Numbered from the stretch's first letter, positions 17,958 to 27,274 are shown. The stretch is DNA of 64,000 nt from Paenibacillus sp. FSL H8-0048 (GCF_038002825.1 NZ_JBBODF010000001.1:1736001-1800000); one strand, 5' to 3'. Numbers and translations: made by a program. Notes: generated by a model not told the origin, from the letters alone.

Positions 17958-19517
17958 TTATTCTTTTTCTATCAACATGTTCCGGTATTCTGTCGGCGAC
18001 ACTTGCTCCAGCTTCTCGAATTGGGTCACGAAATAATCCGCACTCTGAAAACCGACCTTCTCGGCGATCTCATATATTCTGAAATCACTTTTCCGAAGCA
18101 GCTTTTTGGCCTCCTGTATCCTGAGCTCCAGTAAATAATCGTTGAAATAGACACCGTATGTCTTGCGGAACAGGCGTCCCAGGTATACTGCATTCATATA
18201 GAATTGGGCGGCTATACTTTTCAGGCTGATATTCTCCCTGTAGCGGGTATCGATATACCGCTTAACGAGCACAATGCCCCCTGCAGAATGCTCTTTGCGG
18301 AGAAGGGCAATATACTCTGCTGCTTCCTGCATAGCCAGTGTGAAATTCTCCTTCAGCATCTGCAGACTCCAATTCACATGCTCCCGTTCAGTCAGCCCCC
18401 TCAGCTTCAGAATCTGCTCTTTACTGCCGTCCATTTCTTTAATGACAGCAATGATTCCCGTTCTACACCGGGCTAGAGAGCCTGATACCGCTTGCGGTGT
18501 GAACCGCTGCTTATGGAACAGCTGAAAGATACTGTCCACAGTGTCCAGGTAGCCGCACCTGTCCCCCTCTTCCAGCTGGACGATGAGCTTGCTTATGACC
18601 GCCGGACTCATATCAAAAACGTACAGAGGCCTCTCCTTAATCAGGGAGTACATAATGAGCCCGGCGGGCTCGGCATATTTATGTCTTGCCGCTTCATTCG
18701 CCTCCGCATACGAACGGTGAACATCAATAAGCGCCTGGGCCGGATCGCCTGCGTAGAGACTGAGCCTGCAACCAAGCCTGTCCGCCAATGCTGACCTAAA
18801 GCATTCCAGACGGTTCGCAAGACCGCAGGCTCCGCCCGTTACCGCTTCTGTACAGAGCAGCATTCCAAAGCTTCCCTGCTGCTGCTCAAACACAGGTATG
18901 CGGTTACCGTCCTCTTCAATGAACTGCAGCCCGCTCTGAAATTGCTTCAGCGTAAGCTGCTGGTCCTCCGGGTCTGAATACACTTCGGCCAGACAATACA
19001 GGAAGCCTCGCTTATGCTCCATGCCCAGTGCTGCGGCGAGGGGCTCCGCTTCTGTATCCGGCAGCTTCCCTTGCACCAACGCCTCCAGAATTACACTGGC
19101 GGTGTGATCATCATTAGTCAGTGTGGTGATCCTCTTCCTGCCCATCGTATAGGACAGCTTGCGCAGTGTGGCGGTCATCTCCTCATCGTCAATCGGCTTC
19201 AGAATATAGTCATGCACCCCGTAGCGGAGTGCCTGCTGTGCATACTTGAAATCATTGAAGCCGCTGATTACGATGAAGACCACATCCTGAGCATTATTCT
19301 CGGCCACGCTGCTGATAAGCTCCAGTCCGTCCAGAATAGGCATCCGTATGTCCGTAATAACCAGATCAGGCTTGAGTTGCCGGATCATATCCAGCGCCTC
19401 TGCCCCATTGTTCGCTTCTCCGGCGATACTGAAATTAAGCGCTTCCCACGGAATGATCTCCAGCAGTCCCTTGCGGACAAATACCTCATCGTCTACCAGC
19501 AATACTTTGAACATCAT
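17958..19517 (-). CDS. Response regulator, YesN/AraC family
   Basis: A regulator of about 520 residues. An intact receiver (VDDE acidic residues, phospho-Asp in LVITDIRMP, lysine in YILKPID) is followed by a long middle region and a C-terminal AraC helix-turn-helix (VKRYIDTRYRENISLKSIAAQ ... SADYFVTQFEKLEQVSPTEYR). GGGAGG precedes two adjacent ATG codons (19517 and 19514); either may be used, and the frame extended to 19550 is unlikely. It heads the operon with the YesM-type kinase and transporter. A terminator-like hairpin sits only 45 bp upstream of the start, suggesting leader attenuation. Confidence 0.92.
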   Translation of the reverse strand: MMFKVLLVDDEVFVRKGLLEIIPWEALNFSIAGEANNGAEALDMIRQLKPDLVITDIRMPILDGLELISSVAENNAQDVVFIVISGFNDFKYAQQALRYGVHDYILKPIDDEEMTATLRKLSYTMGRKRITTLTNDDHTASVILEALVQGKLPDTEAEPLAAALGMEHKRGFLYCLAEVYSDPEDQQLTLKQFQSGLQFIEEDGNRIPVFEQQQGSFGMLLCTEAVTGGACGLANRLECFRSALADRLGCRLSLYAGDPAQALIDVHRSYAEANEAARHKYAEPAGLIMYSLIKERPLYVFDMSPAVISKLIVQLEEGDRCGYLDTVDSIFQLFHKQRFTPQAVSGSLARCRTGIIAVIKEMDGSKEQILKLRGLTEREHVNWSLQMLKENFTLAMQEAAEYIALLRKEHSAGGIVLVKRYIDTRYRENISLKSIAAQFYMNAVYLGRLFRKTYGVYFNDYLLELRIQEAKKLLRKSDFRIYEIAEKVGFQSADYFVTQFEKLEQVSPTEYRNMLIEKE

Positions 19518-19561
19518 TTGAACCTCCCACAAGTGAATATGGCTATACAACTAACGGCTAC

Positions 19562-19598
19562 AAAAAAAAATTCCGCCGTCGGTTTCCCGCCGGCGGAA
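19562..19598 (-). terminator. Terminator hairpin in the leader of the regulator-kinase operon
   Basis: On the minus strand TTCCGCCG pairs with CGGCGGAA around a GC-rich loop and is followed by nine Ts. It lies 45 bp before the response-regulator start, while the preceding gene already has its own terminator 130 bp earlier. It is thus a candidate attenuator rather than a simple gene end. Confidence 0.75.
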
Positions 19599-19720
19599 CC
19601 TGCTTCGTTAGGATAGTGACATTTTAAAGTAGCTTCAGTTAATAATCATTGCAGATTCCACCTAATTTATTGCGTCATTACAGCGGGAGCTGGTTAACAC
19701 TGCATCACCAATCTATGGCG

Positions 19721-19752
19721 AGCAAAAAGCCTGTCCCGGGGGGACAGGCTTT
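19721..19752 (-). terminator. Rho-independent terminator after GH120 gene
   Basis: A perfect 12-bp stem (AAAGCCTGTCCC / GGGACAGGCTTT) with a three-base loop; on the minus strand it ends in TTTTT. It lies 13 bp after the GH120 stop codon. The region from 19599 to 19720 shows nothing else I can assign. Confidence 0.9.
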
Positions 19753-19765
19753 CCAGTATTCTGCG

Positions 19766-21790
19766 TTACAGTACAATCTTCACCGGACTGTTATCCGTTA
19801 ATTCAAACGGTCCAGGCGTCACATTCGAGTCCGGGCGCTGCTTACCGAAAAAGTCGCAGTCGAACCGGTACGGTGAGCCGTCCGGCTCCTCATAGCGCAT
19901 CTCGGCGTGATAGCTTCTGCCCAGCAGATTCGTGGTGACTACGGTTGGCGCGGCTGCACGCAGCAGCTCAGGGTTCACGATATGCACCTGCACCTTGCCG
20001 GAAGCCGCATCCACCTCAACCTCAAGACCCTTGTCGGCATAGACCTTCGCGCTGCGCTCATGCGCACCCGGCACCGCATCTTTCAGATACAGATTGCCTT
20101 GAATAGCTACAGGAAGGGCCATCTGTTCGGGATGGAACGGCTTCCCGGAATCGATCAGCGCTTTGATCTCTTCCTTGGTGTATTCCCACCACTGCTTGTC
20201 CAGGGAATTCGGGTGCTCATCATAGCCGCCCAGTCCAACAGGATGCAGATAACAGCGGGAATTATCCGGGATACCGTCCATCACCCGTTCACCGTTATCA
20301 TTAAGCTGCTCTCTCGGGGCAAGCGGCAGATGCTCGAAGAACGTCATCGGTACTACCTCATTGTCCTTGTCCTCGTCACGCAGGAAGATATTGTTGTAAT
20401 ATCGGTCGTCACCGCCCGCGATATTGCTGTACCCGGCAACCGCTGTCTCGTGCGGCATATGGTACGGCGTATAACGGGTAAGTTCAGGACGTACCACGAA
20501 TCTGCCGGCGAACAGATTATGGACGAACGCGCCGCCCTGGGCCATATTGCGGAAGTTCATCGGCGACAGGAACAGGTTGTGATCGACCATATAAGGACCG
20601 TGGCAGACCTCCATGAAGAAATCCTCCGACAGGTTGTCGTAGAACACATTCCGGCTGATGCGGGTGCCCTGTGCCTGCCAGTCCAGCCATAACGCCCGGT
20701 AGGAGCTGTAAATGACATTGCCGCAAATCTGGGTATCCAGTGAAGCATGCAGCTTGATTCCGCCTACCTCTGCCCCGTGGAAAATCCGTTTATGATGGAT
20801 ATTATAAATCCGGTTATGGCAAATCTGGCTGAAGGCCCCGCCCAAATGACCGACGACTCCAGCCTGCTCACAATCATGGATCACATTATTGCGGACGATA
20901 TGACTTCCGATGTTGTCCTTATGCCAATCCTGGCGGAGTGCACGGAAAATAACCTCCTGCTCCCGCTGCGTCCCGCCCTTCATCCGGCCATTAGACCACT
21001 CGTTATGCCCGGTTGAGATTTCTTTGCCCAGACTCACCCCTGTGCATTTGGACTCGCAGATGTGGTTATCCTCAATGATCCAGCCCTTGCTCCAGTGCGG
21101 TCCGATCAGCCCTTCCTGCAACGCCGTTGGCGGTGCCCATTGGGGAGCTGCCTGGCGGAGCGTGAAGCCTTTGACGGTTATGTAACCCCGCCCCGTCTGC
21201 TCCGGCCAGAAGCAATAAGGGCGCACGCTGATCTCCACATTCTCCCGGCGGGGGTCCCTGCCACCGAAGCTCGCCCAGATTTTAGTTGCATTGGAGCTCA
21301 CCTCCGCATACCACTGGAGCAGAGAGTCCGCCGGGTACTTGGCCTGCGGCCATACCTTGGGATCGCGCAGCTTGGTAACGCTATCACATTCATACAGCGA
21401 TTTGCCGTCGAGATAGACCTCCCCCAGATGCGGCTCGAACGCCCCTTCGAACAGCCAATCGCCATATAATTTTTCTTCAAAAGGATTGCGCACAGCAAAC
21501 AGGCTGTTCGGCACCTCCGCACTCCAAACACCGTCTCCTTCATCCTGCCAGTCTGCCACCGGCTCAGCGCCTGTGATAATGACCTCCCCATCTCCGGCAG
21601 CCTGATAGACAATCCTCTGATCCTCTGTTCCTCCGTTAGCCGGGCTCACCCATTCCCTGTATGTCCCCGCATGAACGGTGACCGTATCTCCAGGCTCCGC
21701 CAGCGCCGCAGCGCGGGAAATGGAGCGGAAGGGCTGGTCTGCTGTACCGGAAGCCTGATCACTTCCTTGCATTGCAACATGATATTCCAT
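19766..21790 (-). CDS. GH120 beta-xylosidase
   Basis: A 674-residue right-handed beta-helix enzyme resembling XylC of Thermoanaerobacterium saccharolyticum, which cleaves xylose from xylo-oligosaccharides. Shared features are the start MEYHV, the segments EYREWV.P-like, TPWAPPTA-like (PQWAPPTALQEGLIGP), WSKGWIIED and GSHIVRNN. The catalytic region LWLDWQAQGTR...EVCHGPY.VDHN holds Asp370 (nucleophile) and Glu394 (acid/base) by analogy. The start at ATG 21790 follows GAGGAGG eight bases upstream, rather than the longer frame from 21820. There is no signal peptide. It follows a GH43 gene by 73 bp in one operon. GH120 is a small family, so this is a useful assignment. Confidence 0.93.
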   Translation of the reverse strand: MEYHVAMQGSDQASGTADQPFRSISRAAALAEPGDTVTVHAGTYREWVSPANGGTEDQRIVYQAAGDGEVIITGAEPVADWQDEGDGVWSAEVPNSLFAVRNPFEEKLYGDWLFEGAFEPHLGEVYLDGKSLYECDSVTKLRDPKVWPQAKYPADSLLQWYAEVSSNATKIWASFGGRDPRRENVEISVRPYCFWPEQTGRGYITVKGFTLRQAAPQWAPPTALQEGLIGPHWSKGWIIEDNHICESKCTGVSLGKEISTGHNEWSNGRMKGGTQREQEVIFRALRQDWHKDNIGSHIVRNNVIHDCEQAGVVGHLGGAFSQICHNRIYNIHHKRIFHGAEVGGIKLHASLDTQICGNVIYSSYRALWLDWQAQGTRISRNVFYDNLSEDFFMEVCHGPYMVDHNLFLSPMNFRNMAQGGAFVHNLFAGRFVVRPELTRYTPYHMPHETAVAGYSNIAGGDDRYYNNIFLRDEDKDNEVVPMTFFEHLPLAPREQLNDNGERVMDGIPDNSRCYLHPVGLGGYDEHPNSLDKQWWEYTKEEIKALIDSGKPFHPEQMALPVAIQGNLYLKDAVPGAHERSAKVYADKGLEVEVDAASGKVQVHIVNPELLRAAAPTVVTTNLLGRSYHAEMRYEEPDGSPYRFDCDFFGKQRPDSNVTPGPFELTDNSPVKIVL

Positions 21791-21863
21791 ATGATCATCC
21801 TCCTCTTTCTTGTATGTCATTTAGACATTTTAAATGAATATTCTATATTTCGCTATAACCTTT

Positions 21864-23678
21864 CTAGCCTACAATGACTTCCATGTATACCTGCTTCAGG
21901 CCCGGATTCAGGTCCTTCTCCTCGGTGAGATCCAGAACTGGAGCACCATCAATGTCAAAATGCACGCGCCGCAGGCCGGAGCTTCGCGGTCCCTCGATTC
22001 CCGGTCTGGCGTGGTAGGCGTTCCAGATCACCCCGTCCTCGTCCGTTACATAGGAATTATGGCCCGGTCCATATTCTCCCGGCACGCTTCTGGAGGTCAG
22101 CAGCGGATAATTGCCCTTGGTCCAGCTGTTGATATCCAGCAGATCTGCCCCCTTGTCTGCGGTCAGTAGACCGACCACATAAGTAGCATCCACGGCTGCA
22201 CTGGCAAAAGTCACGTACAGCTTGTCCTCCGTGTACAGAGCAAACGGACCTTCGTCCACGAACGTATGGTTATTGGCCCAGCCGTAATCCGGCCGGGTCA
22301 GCAGCACCGGATCACTGGTCAGCTTCCACGGCTCCTGCGGGTCAATCGTGGCGATGTAGACCCAGGCTCCCAGATCCACCGGCAGGAATTGGCGCTCCGA
22401 CCATGCGGCATAGAGCTGGCCGTTCCAGCGGATGACGGTCATATCCAGCGAGATTGTTGTGCCTGCTTCACACAGATAGCTTCCGTCCTTCTTCACTACC
22501 CGGCGGGGCCTGGACCAGTCCGCAGCATTCATGGGATTGCCGCCCGGACTCAGCTTCATCACATGTGATTCCTCATGGAAGAACTCTCCGGGTGTTGCGG
22601 CATGGAAAATATACAGCTCGTCTTCAATGATATGGAGTTCCGGTGCCCACAGCAGGCCGCCGATCTCTTCATAAGTGGTGGAATCGAGGATCAGGGATTC
22701 CTCCGCTGTCACCAGCCCGGGAATCGTATCGGCTTCCCTCATATACAGCGTATGTTCCTTATCTGCATCATTAGTCGCTATGAAATAATATTTCCCCTTC
22801 CACGCTGCAATGCAAGGGTCCGCACGGTTAAGTGCAATCGGGAATGGGAAATGATCCTGATGGATCTCCCCGGAGATGCTGTAGGTCCCGGCCTTGTCCC
22901 AGTTGATGGCATCCGTGTTCCAACGGACTTTTTTGGCAGCCTGCGTTCCATCACTGTATAGGGCTGTTGCCCGGACCGCCTGCACATCCTCCACCGATGC
23001 CGCATTCACCCGGTCCGGTACTACGACAGCAATGTTCTCCGGTACCGTAAGCTTGCAGAAGAGTCTGCGGGCGATCTCAGCGGAGACAGAGAGCCTGTTG
23101 CGCGGCTGGATTCCCTCGATATCAGTCTGCACCGCTTCCAGCGTGAACGGCTCCGCTTCCACCGGTGCTGAGACATTCGTAAGGCTCATGATGTCGGCAG
23201 TGAAATTCTCATAGCCCTGGCCCTGCCCGTCTATCCATTGAATCAGGTAACCGCTGCGCTCCGGGTCATAGGTACACGAGATATCGCTTACATGAGTATC
23301 CGCTTTAAGCTCCAGCAATCCAATCTCGCTGTATTGCAGCAGATCGGCCGAAGAGAACAGCAGCACTTTCCCCTTGCTTTGTTCATCTGCTTCCCCGTCA
23401 GCCTCGGTGCGCACAGCAATGACGCCGAAATTCCCGTCTGCCAAGTAGAAGAGATACGGCTTCTTCAGGCTTTTGGCGCGGAGCGTCCCATCCTCATTCT
23501 CCGTCGCCTTGGCGAACAGGACACCCGAGTTATGATTCAATGCCCGATACTGGCCCCCATCAGTCTTGTAAGCCAGGTGCATACTGTAAGCCAGCTTCGA
23601 AGCATACACAATATCCTCTTGCGGCAGTCTTGTATAGCAAAGGATATCTTTCCGATCTTCGTTTTGTTGTGGTATCAT
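21864..23678 (-). CDS. GH43 glycosidase with N-terminal extension and Ig-like domain
   Basis: A 604-residue cytoplasmic enzyme. The first 200 residues form an undefined beta-rich domain. An Ig-like (BIG_4-type) module follows at about 225-275 (VRATALYSDGT...VRW...AGTYSISG). A five-bladed GH43 propeller spans about 285-600. Candidate catalytic residues are Asp in RADPCIAAWKGKYYF and Glu in FVDEGPF; WAPELH and EYGPGHNS are family-typical motifs. Likely an alpha-L-arabinofuranosidase or beta-xylosidase. It is closely related in layout to the gene at 53263. A good promoter lies upstream, divergent from an AraC gene, and GH120 follows in the same operon. Confidence 0.9.
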   Translation of the reverse strand: MIPQQNEDRKDILCYTRLPQEDIVYASKLAYSMHLAYKTDGGQYRALNHNSGVLFAKATENEDGTLRAKSLKKPYLFYLADGNFGVIAVRTEADGEADEQSKGKVLLFSSADLLQYSEIGLLELKADTHVSDISCTYDPERSGYLIQWIDGQGQGYENFTADIMSLTNVSAPVEAEPFTLEAVQTDIEGIQPRNRLSVSAEIARRLFCKLTVPENIAVVVPDRVNAASVEDVQAVRATALYSDGTQAAKKVRWNTDAINWDKAGTYSISGEIHQDHFPFPIALNRADPCIAAWKGKYYFIATNDADKEHTLYMREADTIPGLVTAEESLILDSTTYEEIGGLLWAPELHIIEDELYIFHAATPGEFFHEESHVMKLSPGGNPMNAADWSRPRRVVKKDGSYLCEAGTTISLDMTVIRWNGQLYAAWSERQFLPVDLGAWVYIATIDPQEPWKLTSDPVLLTRPDYGWANNHTFVDEGPFALYTEDKLYVTFASAAVDATYVVGLLTADKGADLLDINSWTKGNYPLLTSRSVPGEYGPGHNSYVTDEDGVIWNAYHARPGIEGPRSSGLRRVHFDIDGAPVLDLTEEKDLNPGLKQVYMEVIVG

Positions 23679-23772
23679 GGATTCATAATCTTCCTTCCTA
23701 TTGATAATTTCTAATAACTATAATTACGCACTGTTCGGTTAACCTTCGAATTTACTCTAATGTCCACTACAA

Positions 23773-23801
23773 ATTATAGAGATTCACTGAAATACTAACA
23801 A
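23773..23801 (-). promoter_or_regulatory. Promoter of the GH43-GH120 operon
   Basis: On the minus strand TTGTTA (23801-23796) and TATAAT (23778-23773) are separated by 17 bp, giving a start about 90 bp before the GH43 gene. An 8-bp inverted pair (CTATAATT at 23718, AATTATAG at 23772) overlaps the -10 box and could be an operator for the divergent AraC regulator. Confidence 0.65.
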
Positions 23802-23849
23802 TGATATTTACTGACCATTAATTGATCTATCCGAAGAAAGGAGAAGCCA

Positions 23850-24641
23850 ATGCCTACAATTCACTACGTGGAATACGATGCTGCACATCCGGCCAATTTC
23901 GTCTACAGTATCCCCGAAGGACTGAACGCCTGGCTTCTTGTCCTGACCCAGACTCCTGCGGTGTTTGAAGTGGAAGGTGAATTGAAGGAATTCCCAGCTC
24001 ACTCTGTCGTTCTGTATCCTCCAGGGCACAACATCTATTACCGCGCCTGCTCCCAAAAATATGTCAACGACTGGGTCCGTTTCGATGCGGATGAATCGTA
24101 TATCACTGAAAGCGTTCTGCCGCTGGGCAGTCCGTTCTCCCTGCCCGACCCCGGATATTGCCATCAGCTGTTCCAGCTGCTGACGCTGGAGAACTCCTTC
24201 CAGAATGACTACCGGGAGCTGTCCATTGACTACCTGTTCCGCCTCTTGTTCAACAAGCTGTCTGAGGCGTCCCAAGACAAGCTTACGCCGCAGTATTATA
24301 ATCTGCTGGAGCTGCGCAAGACTCTGTACAGTAATCCCGGTCACCCTTGGACCGTATCCTCGATGGCCGGGTATCTGCACATCAGCACCGGCTACCTCCA
24401 GACCATCTACAAATCCGCCTTCGGCATCTCCTGCATGGAGGATGTCATTCAATGCCGGATTCGGCTGGCCAAGGAGAAGCTCGGCTTCGGCCAGCACAAA
24501 ATCGCCGAGATCGCTGCTCTCTGCGGCTACGCCAATGTCGAGCATTTCTGCCGCCAGTTCCGCCAGCTAACCGGCTTCTCCCCCCGCGCCTACCGGGAGC
24601 GGCTGGCATCCAAGCAACCGCTGATTCGGGAGGAGACTTAG
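23850..24641 (+). CDS. AraC-family transcriptional regulator
   Basis: A 263-residue regulator with an N-terminal cupin-like sensing domain (about 1-140; PAHSVVLYPPGHNIYYRACS) and a C-terminal AraC DNA-binding domain (about 165-255; AGYLHISTGYLQTIYKSAFG ... GYANVEHFCRQFRQLTGFSPRAYR). AAAGGAG precedes the ATG by eight bases. It is divergent from the GH43-GH120 operon and probably activates it in response to a pentose or xylo-oligosaccharide. The next 525 bp hold only repeats. Confidence 0.92.
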   Translation: MPTIHYVEYDAAHPANFVYSIPEGLNAWLLVLTQTPAVFEVEGELKEFPAHSVVLYPPGHNIYYRACSQKYVNDWVRFDADESYITESVLPLGSPFSLPDPGYCHQLFQLLTLENSFQNDYRELSIDYLFRLLFNKLSEASQDKLTPQYYNLLELRKTLYSNPGHPWTVSSMAGYLHISTGYLQTIYKSAFGISCMEDVIQCRIRLAKEKLGFGQHKIAEIAALCGYANVEHFCRQFRQLTGFSPRAYRERLASKQPLIREET

Positions 24642-24642
24642 A

Positions 24643-24818
24643 TGGATAAACGTATCTTAATTGTGATCATTCGCAACATCTGATGGAAATAGTTGGATAA
24701 ACGTCATTTAATTTCACGGTTTCCTCCACTTTGGTTGATCCGCAGCAAATTAAGTGCTGTTTTTCCACCTGCTCTCTGGCTAGCGCTCCTACGTTCCTTT
24801 ACAAGTGGAGGATTTCCA
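24643..24818. repeat. Intergenic element B: same four-box layout as element A, spacing 51/54/51
   Basis: Box 1 at 24643-24662 is identical to box 1 of element A (TGGATAAACGTATCTTAATT). Box 2 is at 24694-24713. Inverted box 3 is at 24748-24767, and a diverged box 4 at 24799-24818 shares 13 of 20 bases with box 3. The linkers (31, 34 and 31 bp) have diverged from element A, yet every distance is the same. It begins right after the AraC stop codon. Confidence 0.75.
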
Positions 24819-24833
24819 ACGAATTCCCACTGA

Positions 24834-25097
24834 CTAAGGCAAAACCCTTGCACGACTATTCGAACTTTTATCCCCCAATACTGCTTTACTTTGCGCCATC
24901 AGCCTTCGTCCACGCACTCGCGCCCATTGTATTTTTTTTCGACTACATTTCACTCGCACGCCTCCGCCACGCCAAATGTGATCGGTATTTAGCATACATT
25001 CTGTCCTCGCGCCTTCACCACGCCCAATGTAATCGCTTTTTCGATTACATTCCGCTCGCACGCCCCACGCCGGCCCAATGTGATCGGTTTTTCGCAT
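24834..25097 (-). CDS. Candidate small protein made of 17-residue repeats
   Basis: An 87-residue frame running through the 51-bp repeat array. GGAGG lies five bases before the ATG at 25097, and the repeats give units such as ECNRKSDYIGRGEGART with conserved Cys, Lys/Arg and Asp. It may be a real peptide or a by-product of a repeat whose length is a multiple of three. No homologue or function is known to me. Confidence 0.25.
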   Translation of the reverse strand: MRKTDHIGPAWGVRAECNRKSDYIGRGEGARTECMLNTDHIWRGGGVRVKCSRKKIQWARVRGRRLMAQSKAVLGDKSSNSRARVLP

Positions 25098-25110
25098 ACA
25101 TTCCTCCCCA
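24925..25110. repeat. Tandem repeat array 1, 51-bp unit, about four degenerate copies
   Basis: Equivalent positions at about 24931, 24982, 25033 and 25084 are exactly 51 bp apart. The best unit holds a perfect 8-bp hairpin (TGTAATCG-CTTTTT-CGATTACA, 25028-25049) followed by a GC-rich stretch containing CTCGCACGCC. The family is the same as the array at 41290. It lies between the convergent AraC and GH31 genes. Confidence 0.85.
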
Positions 25111-25166
25111 ACTACCAAAAGCAGCGACCCTCCACCGGAGAATCGCTGCTCTTGTTCACACTATCC

Positions 25167-27149
25167 TTATTCTTCATCTCCGCCCAGAATCGGCAGCACG
25201 GCACCGTCCCGTACAAACAGCGGAATCTGCGTGAGCGGCGCATCGATCATAATAGCCTGTCCGCCGGCATAGGCAGTGCCGGTATAGACATGGGTCCACT
25301 CTGAGCCGGACGGCAGGTATACCTTGCGTGCCCGTTCGCCCTCGCCCAGGACCGGAGCGACCAGCAGATCGGGACCGAACATATACTGATCCTCGATATC
25401 CCAGGCTGCCGGGTCCTGAGGGAAATCATAGAACAATGGACGCATAGGCGGCGTGCCCTTCTCATGGGCAGCCTCCATCAGCCCGCGGATGTACGGCTTC
25501 AGCCGCTCCCGCATCTGCATGAACTCTTTGAAGATAACATACGCCTCATCCCCATAGCTCCACACCTCATTATCCGAGCCGCTTCCGCATACGCCCCCGC
25601 CCCGCGTTCCGGTAGGCTCTACAAAAGGTGAACGGTCCCCGTGCAGCCTGAATACCGGAGAGAACGCGCCGTACTGGAACCAGCGGACCATCAGCTCCCG
25701 GAAGGAGGCGTCTGCCGGATTACCGCCATGGAAGCCGCCGATGTCGGTGGTCCACCATGGAATCCCGGCCATAGCCATATTCAGTCCGGCCCGCACCTGA
25801 ATGCTGAGCACCTTGAAGCTGGAGTGAATGTCTCCAGACCATACAAGCGCCCCATACCGCTGGCTGCCCGCCCAGGCGGTACGGACCAGATTGATAATAT
25901 TCTCCTGGCCTTCAGCGGCCATGCCGTCATAGAAGGTCTGACTGTATTTCATCGGATAGATATTGCCGATCTGCTTGCTGGAGCCGATATGATAACGGTA
26001 GATATCATGGTCATAGACCGTCAGCTCCGGCTCCGCCTCATCGAGCCAGAAAACCTTGATCCCTTTGTCATAATAATTCTGCTTAATCAGACCCCACAGG
26101 AACTTGCGTGCCTCCGGATTCGTCGCATCGAAGATCGCGTTCTGGCCGAGGAACTGGAATTGTGTCCGCACCCCGCGGTCCGAGCGCAGCAGATAGCCTT
26201 TTTCCAGCATCTCCTTATAATTCTCGCTCTCCGTCTGGACAGTCGGCCAGACCGAGACCATCAGCTCAATGCCCAGCTCCTGCAGCTCCTGCACCATTGC
26301 CTCCGGATCAGGCCAATATTCCGGGTCGAACCGCCAGTCTCCCTGATTCGTCCAGTGGAAGAAATCAATAACAATGACGTCAATCGGCAGCCCCCGCCGC
26401 TTATGCTCCCTTGCCACCTCCAGCAATTCCTCCTGCGTACGGTAGCGGAGCTTACACTGCCAGAACCCCATGCCATAATCCGGCATCATCGGTACGGTTC
26501 CCGTAGCCTTGGCATAAGACTCCTCGATCTCGGCAGGCGAGTCACCGGCGGTGATCCAATAATCCAGCTGCTTGGTGGACGGGGCTGTCCATTCGGTCAC
26601 ATTCAGACTGAAATGCGCTTGTCCGATCGCCGGATTATGCCACAGGAACCCGTAGCCGGCACTTGACAGCACGAACGGAATGCTGATCTGGCTGTTGCGG
26701 TGGGTCAGCTCCAGCGAGCAGCCCTTCAGATTCAGGAAGGAGTGCTGATACTGCCCCATGCCGTACAGCTTCTCTTGCGGGTCCGCTTCCAGCCGGAGCT
26801 TCACGGAGAAGTCACTGCTGCCGGGGATGGCGCTTAGCTCTCTGCCCCCGTATTTTAACTGATACGTATCCTCCGTCTCGTTAAGAAGCAGCTTGCCGTG
26901 CTGGTTATAGAAGAAGATCTGTCCCTTGTCCGTTATTTCCGCCCGGATATTCCCGTTCACAATGCTCGCGCGTTCTTTAGTGATCGATATATTACTCAGC
27001 GTCTGCACAGCAGGCAGAAGTGCCCACTGCTCATCGGTAATCTCCGCATACGAAGCCCGGATACGCAGCGAATGCTCTCCCCAAGGCTCTATCCAGACTC
27101 TCTCATGGTCATATTCTCTGATTAGTCTGCCATTCTCTTCACGAAACAT
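25167..27149 (-). CDS. GH31 glycosidase, probable alpha-xylosidase
   Basis: A 660-residue cytoplasmic enzyme. An N-terminal beta-sandwich (1-215) carries the EKLYGMGQYQH motif. The TIM barrel has the predicted nucleophile Asp370 in KVFWLDEAEPE and the acid/base Asp440 in WSGDI. A C-terminal sheet domain follows. WLDEAEPE and IDFFHWTNQGDWRFDP are typical of alpha-xylosidase-like GH31 enzymes that remove alpha-1,6-xylose from xyloglucan oligomers, though alpha-glucosidase activity is not excluded. The protein is shorter than E. coli YicI. GGAGGG precedes the ATG by eight bases. It is divergent from an AraC gene that probably regulates it. Confidence 0.9.
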   Translation of the reverse strand: MFREENGRLIREYDHERVWIEPWGEHSLRIRASYAEITDEQWALLPAVQTLSNISITKERASIVNGNIRAEITDKGQIFFYNQHGKLLLNETEDTYQLKYGGRELSAIPGSSDFSVKLRLEADPQEKLYGMGQYQHSFLNLKGCSLELTHRNSQISIPFVLSSAGYGFLWHNPAIGQAHFSLNVTEWTAPSTKQLDYWITAGDSPAEIEESYAKATGTVPMMPDYGMGFWQCKLRYRTQEELLEVAREHKRRGLPIDVIVIDFFHWTNQGDWRFDPEYWPDPEAMVQELQELGIELMVSVWPTVQTESENYKEMLEKGYLLRSDRGVRTQFQFLGQNAIFDATNPEARKFLWGLIKQNYYDKGIKVFWLDEAEPELTVYDHDIYRYHIGSSKQIGNIYPMKYSQTFYDGMAAEGQENIINLVRTAWAGSQRYGALVWSGDIHSSFKVLSIQVRAGLNMAMAGIPWWTTDIGGFHGGNPADASFRELMVRWFQYGAFSPVFRLHGDRSPFVEPTGTRGGGVCGSGSDNEVWSYGDEAYVIFKEFMQMRERLKPYIRGLMEAAHEKGTPPMRPLFYDFPQDPAAWDIEDQYMFGPDLLVAPVLGEGERARKVYLPSGSEWTHVYTGTAYAGGQAIMIDAPLTQIPLFVRDGAVLPILGGDEE

Positions 27150-27179
27150 AGCGCGATCCCTCCAACAGTTCTATAATAA

Positions 27180-27189
27180 GGTTGCAACC
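27180..27189. promoter_or_regulatory. Palindrome GGTTGCAACC in the GH31/AraC divergent region
   Basis: A perfect 10-bp palindrome between the two divergent start codons and close to TATTAT and TATAAT sequences. It is a candidate operator only; short palindromes also occur by chance. Confidence 0.3.
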
Positions 27190-27274
27190 ACATTATATAG
27201 AGTGCAAAGCCGCCATACTATACATAAAAGTACGCATCTATCATACGATATTACGATTATGTGGAGGGATTAAG

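Noticed and set aside
19766..21790. Pectate lyase or generic parallel beta-helix protein
   Set aside because: Extended similarity to GH120 XylC, including both catalytic acid residues, gives a more specific assignment.
21864..23678. Secreted enzyme because of its Ig-like domain
   Set aside because: The start is followed by a polar segment with no hydrophobic core, so no signal peptide is visible.
24925..25110. CRISPR array
   Set aside because: Direct tandem repeats without unique spacers or cas genes.
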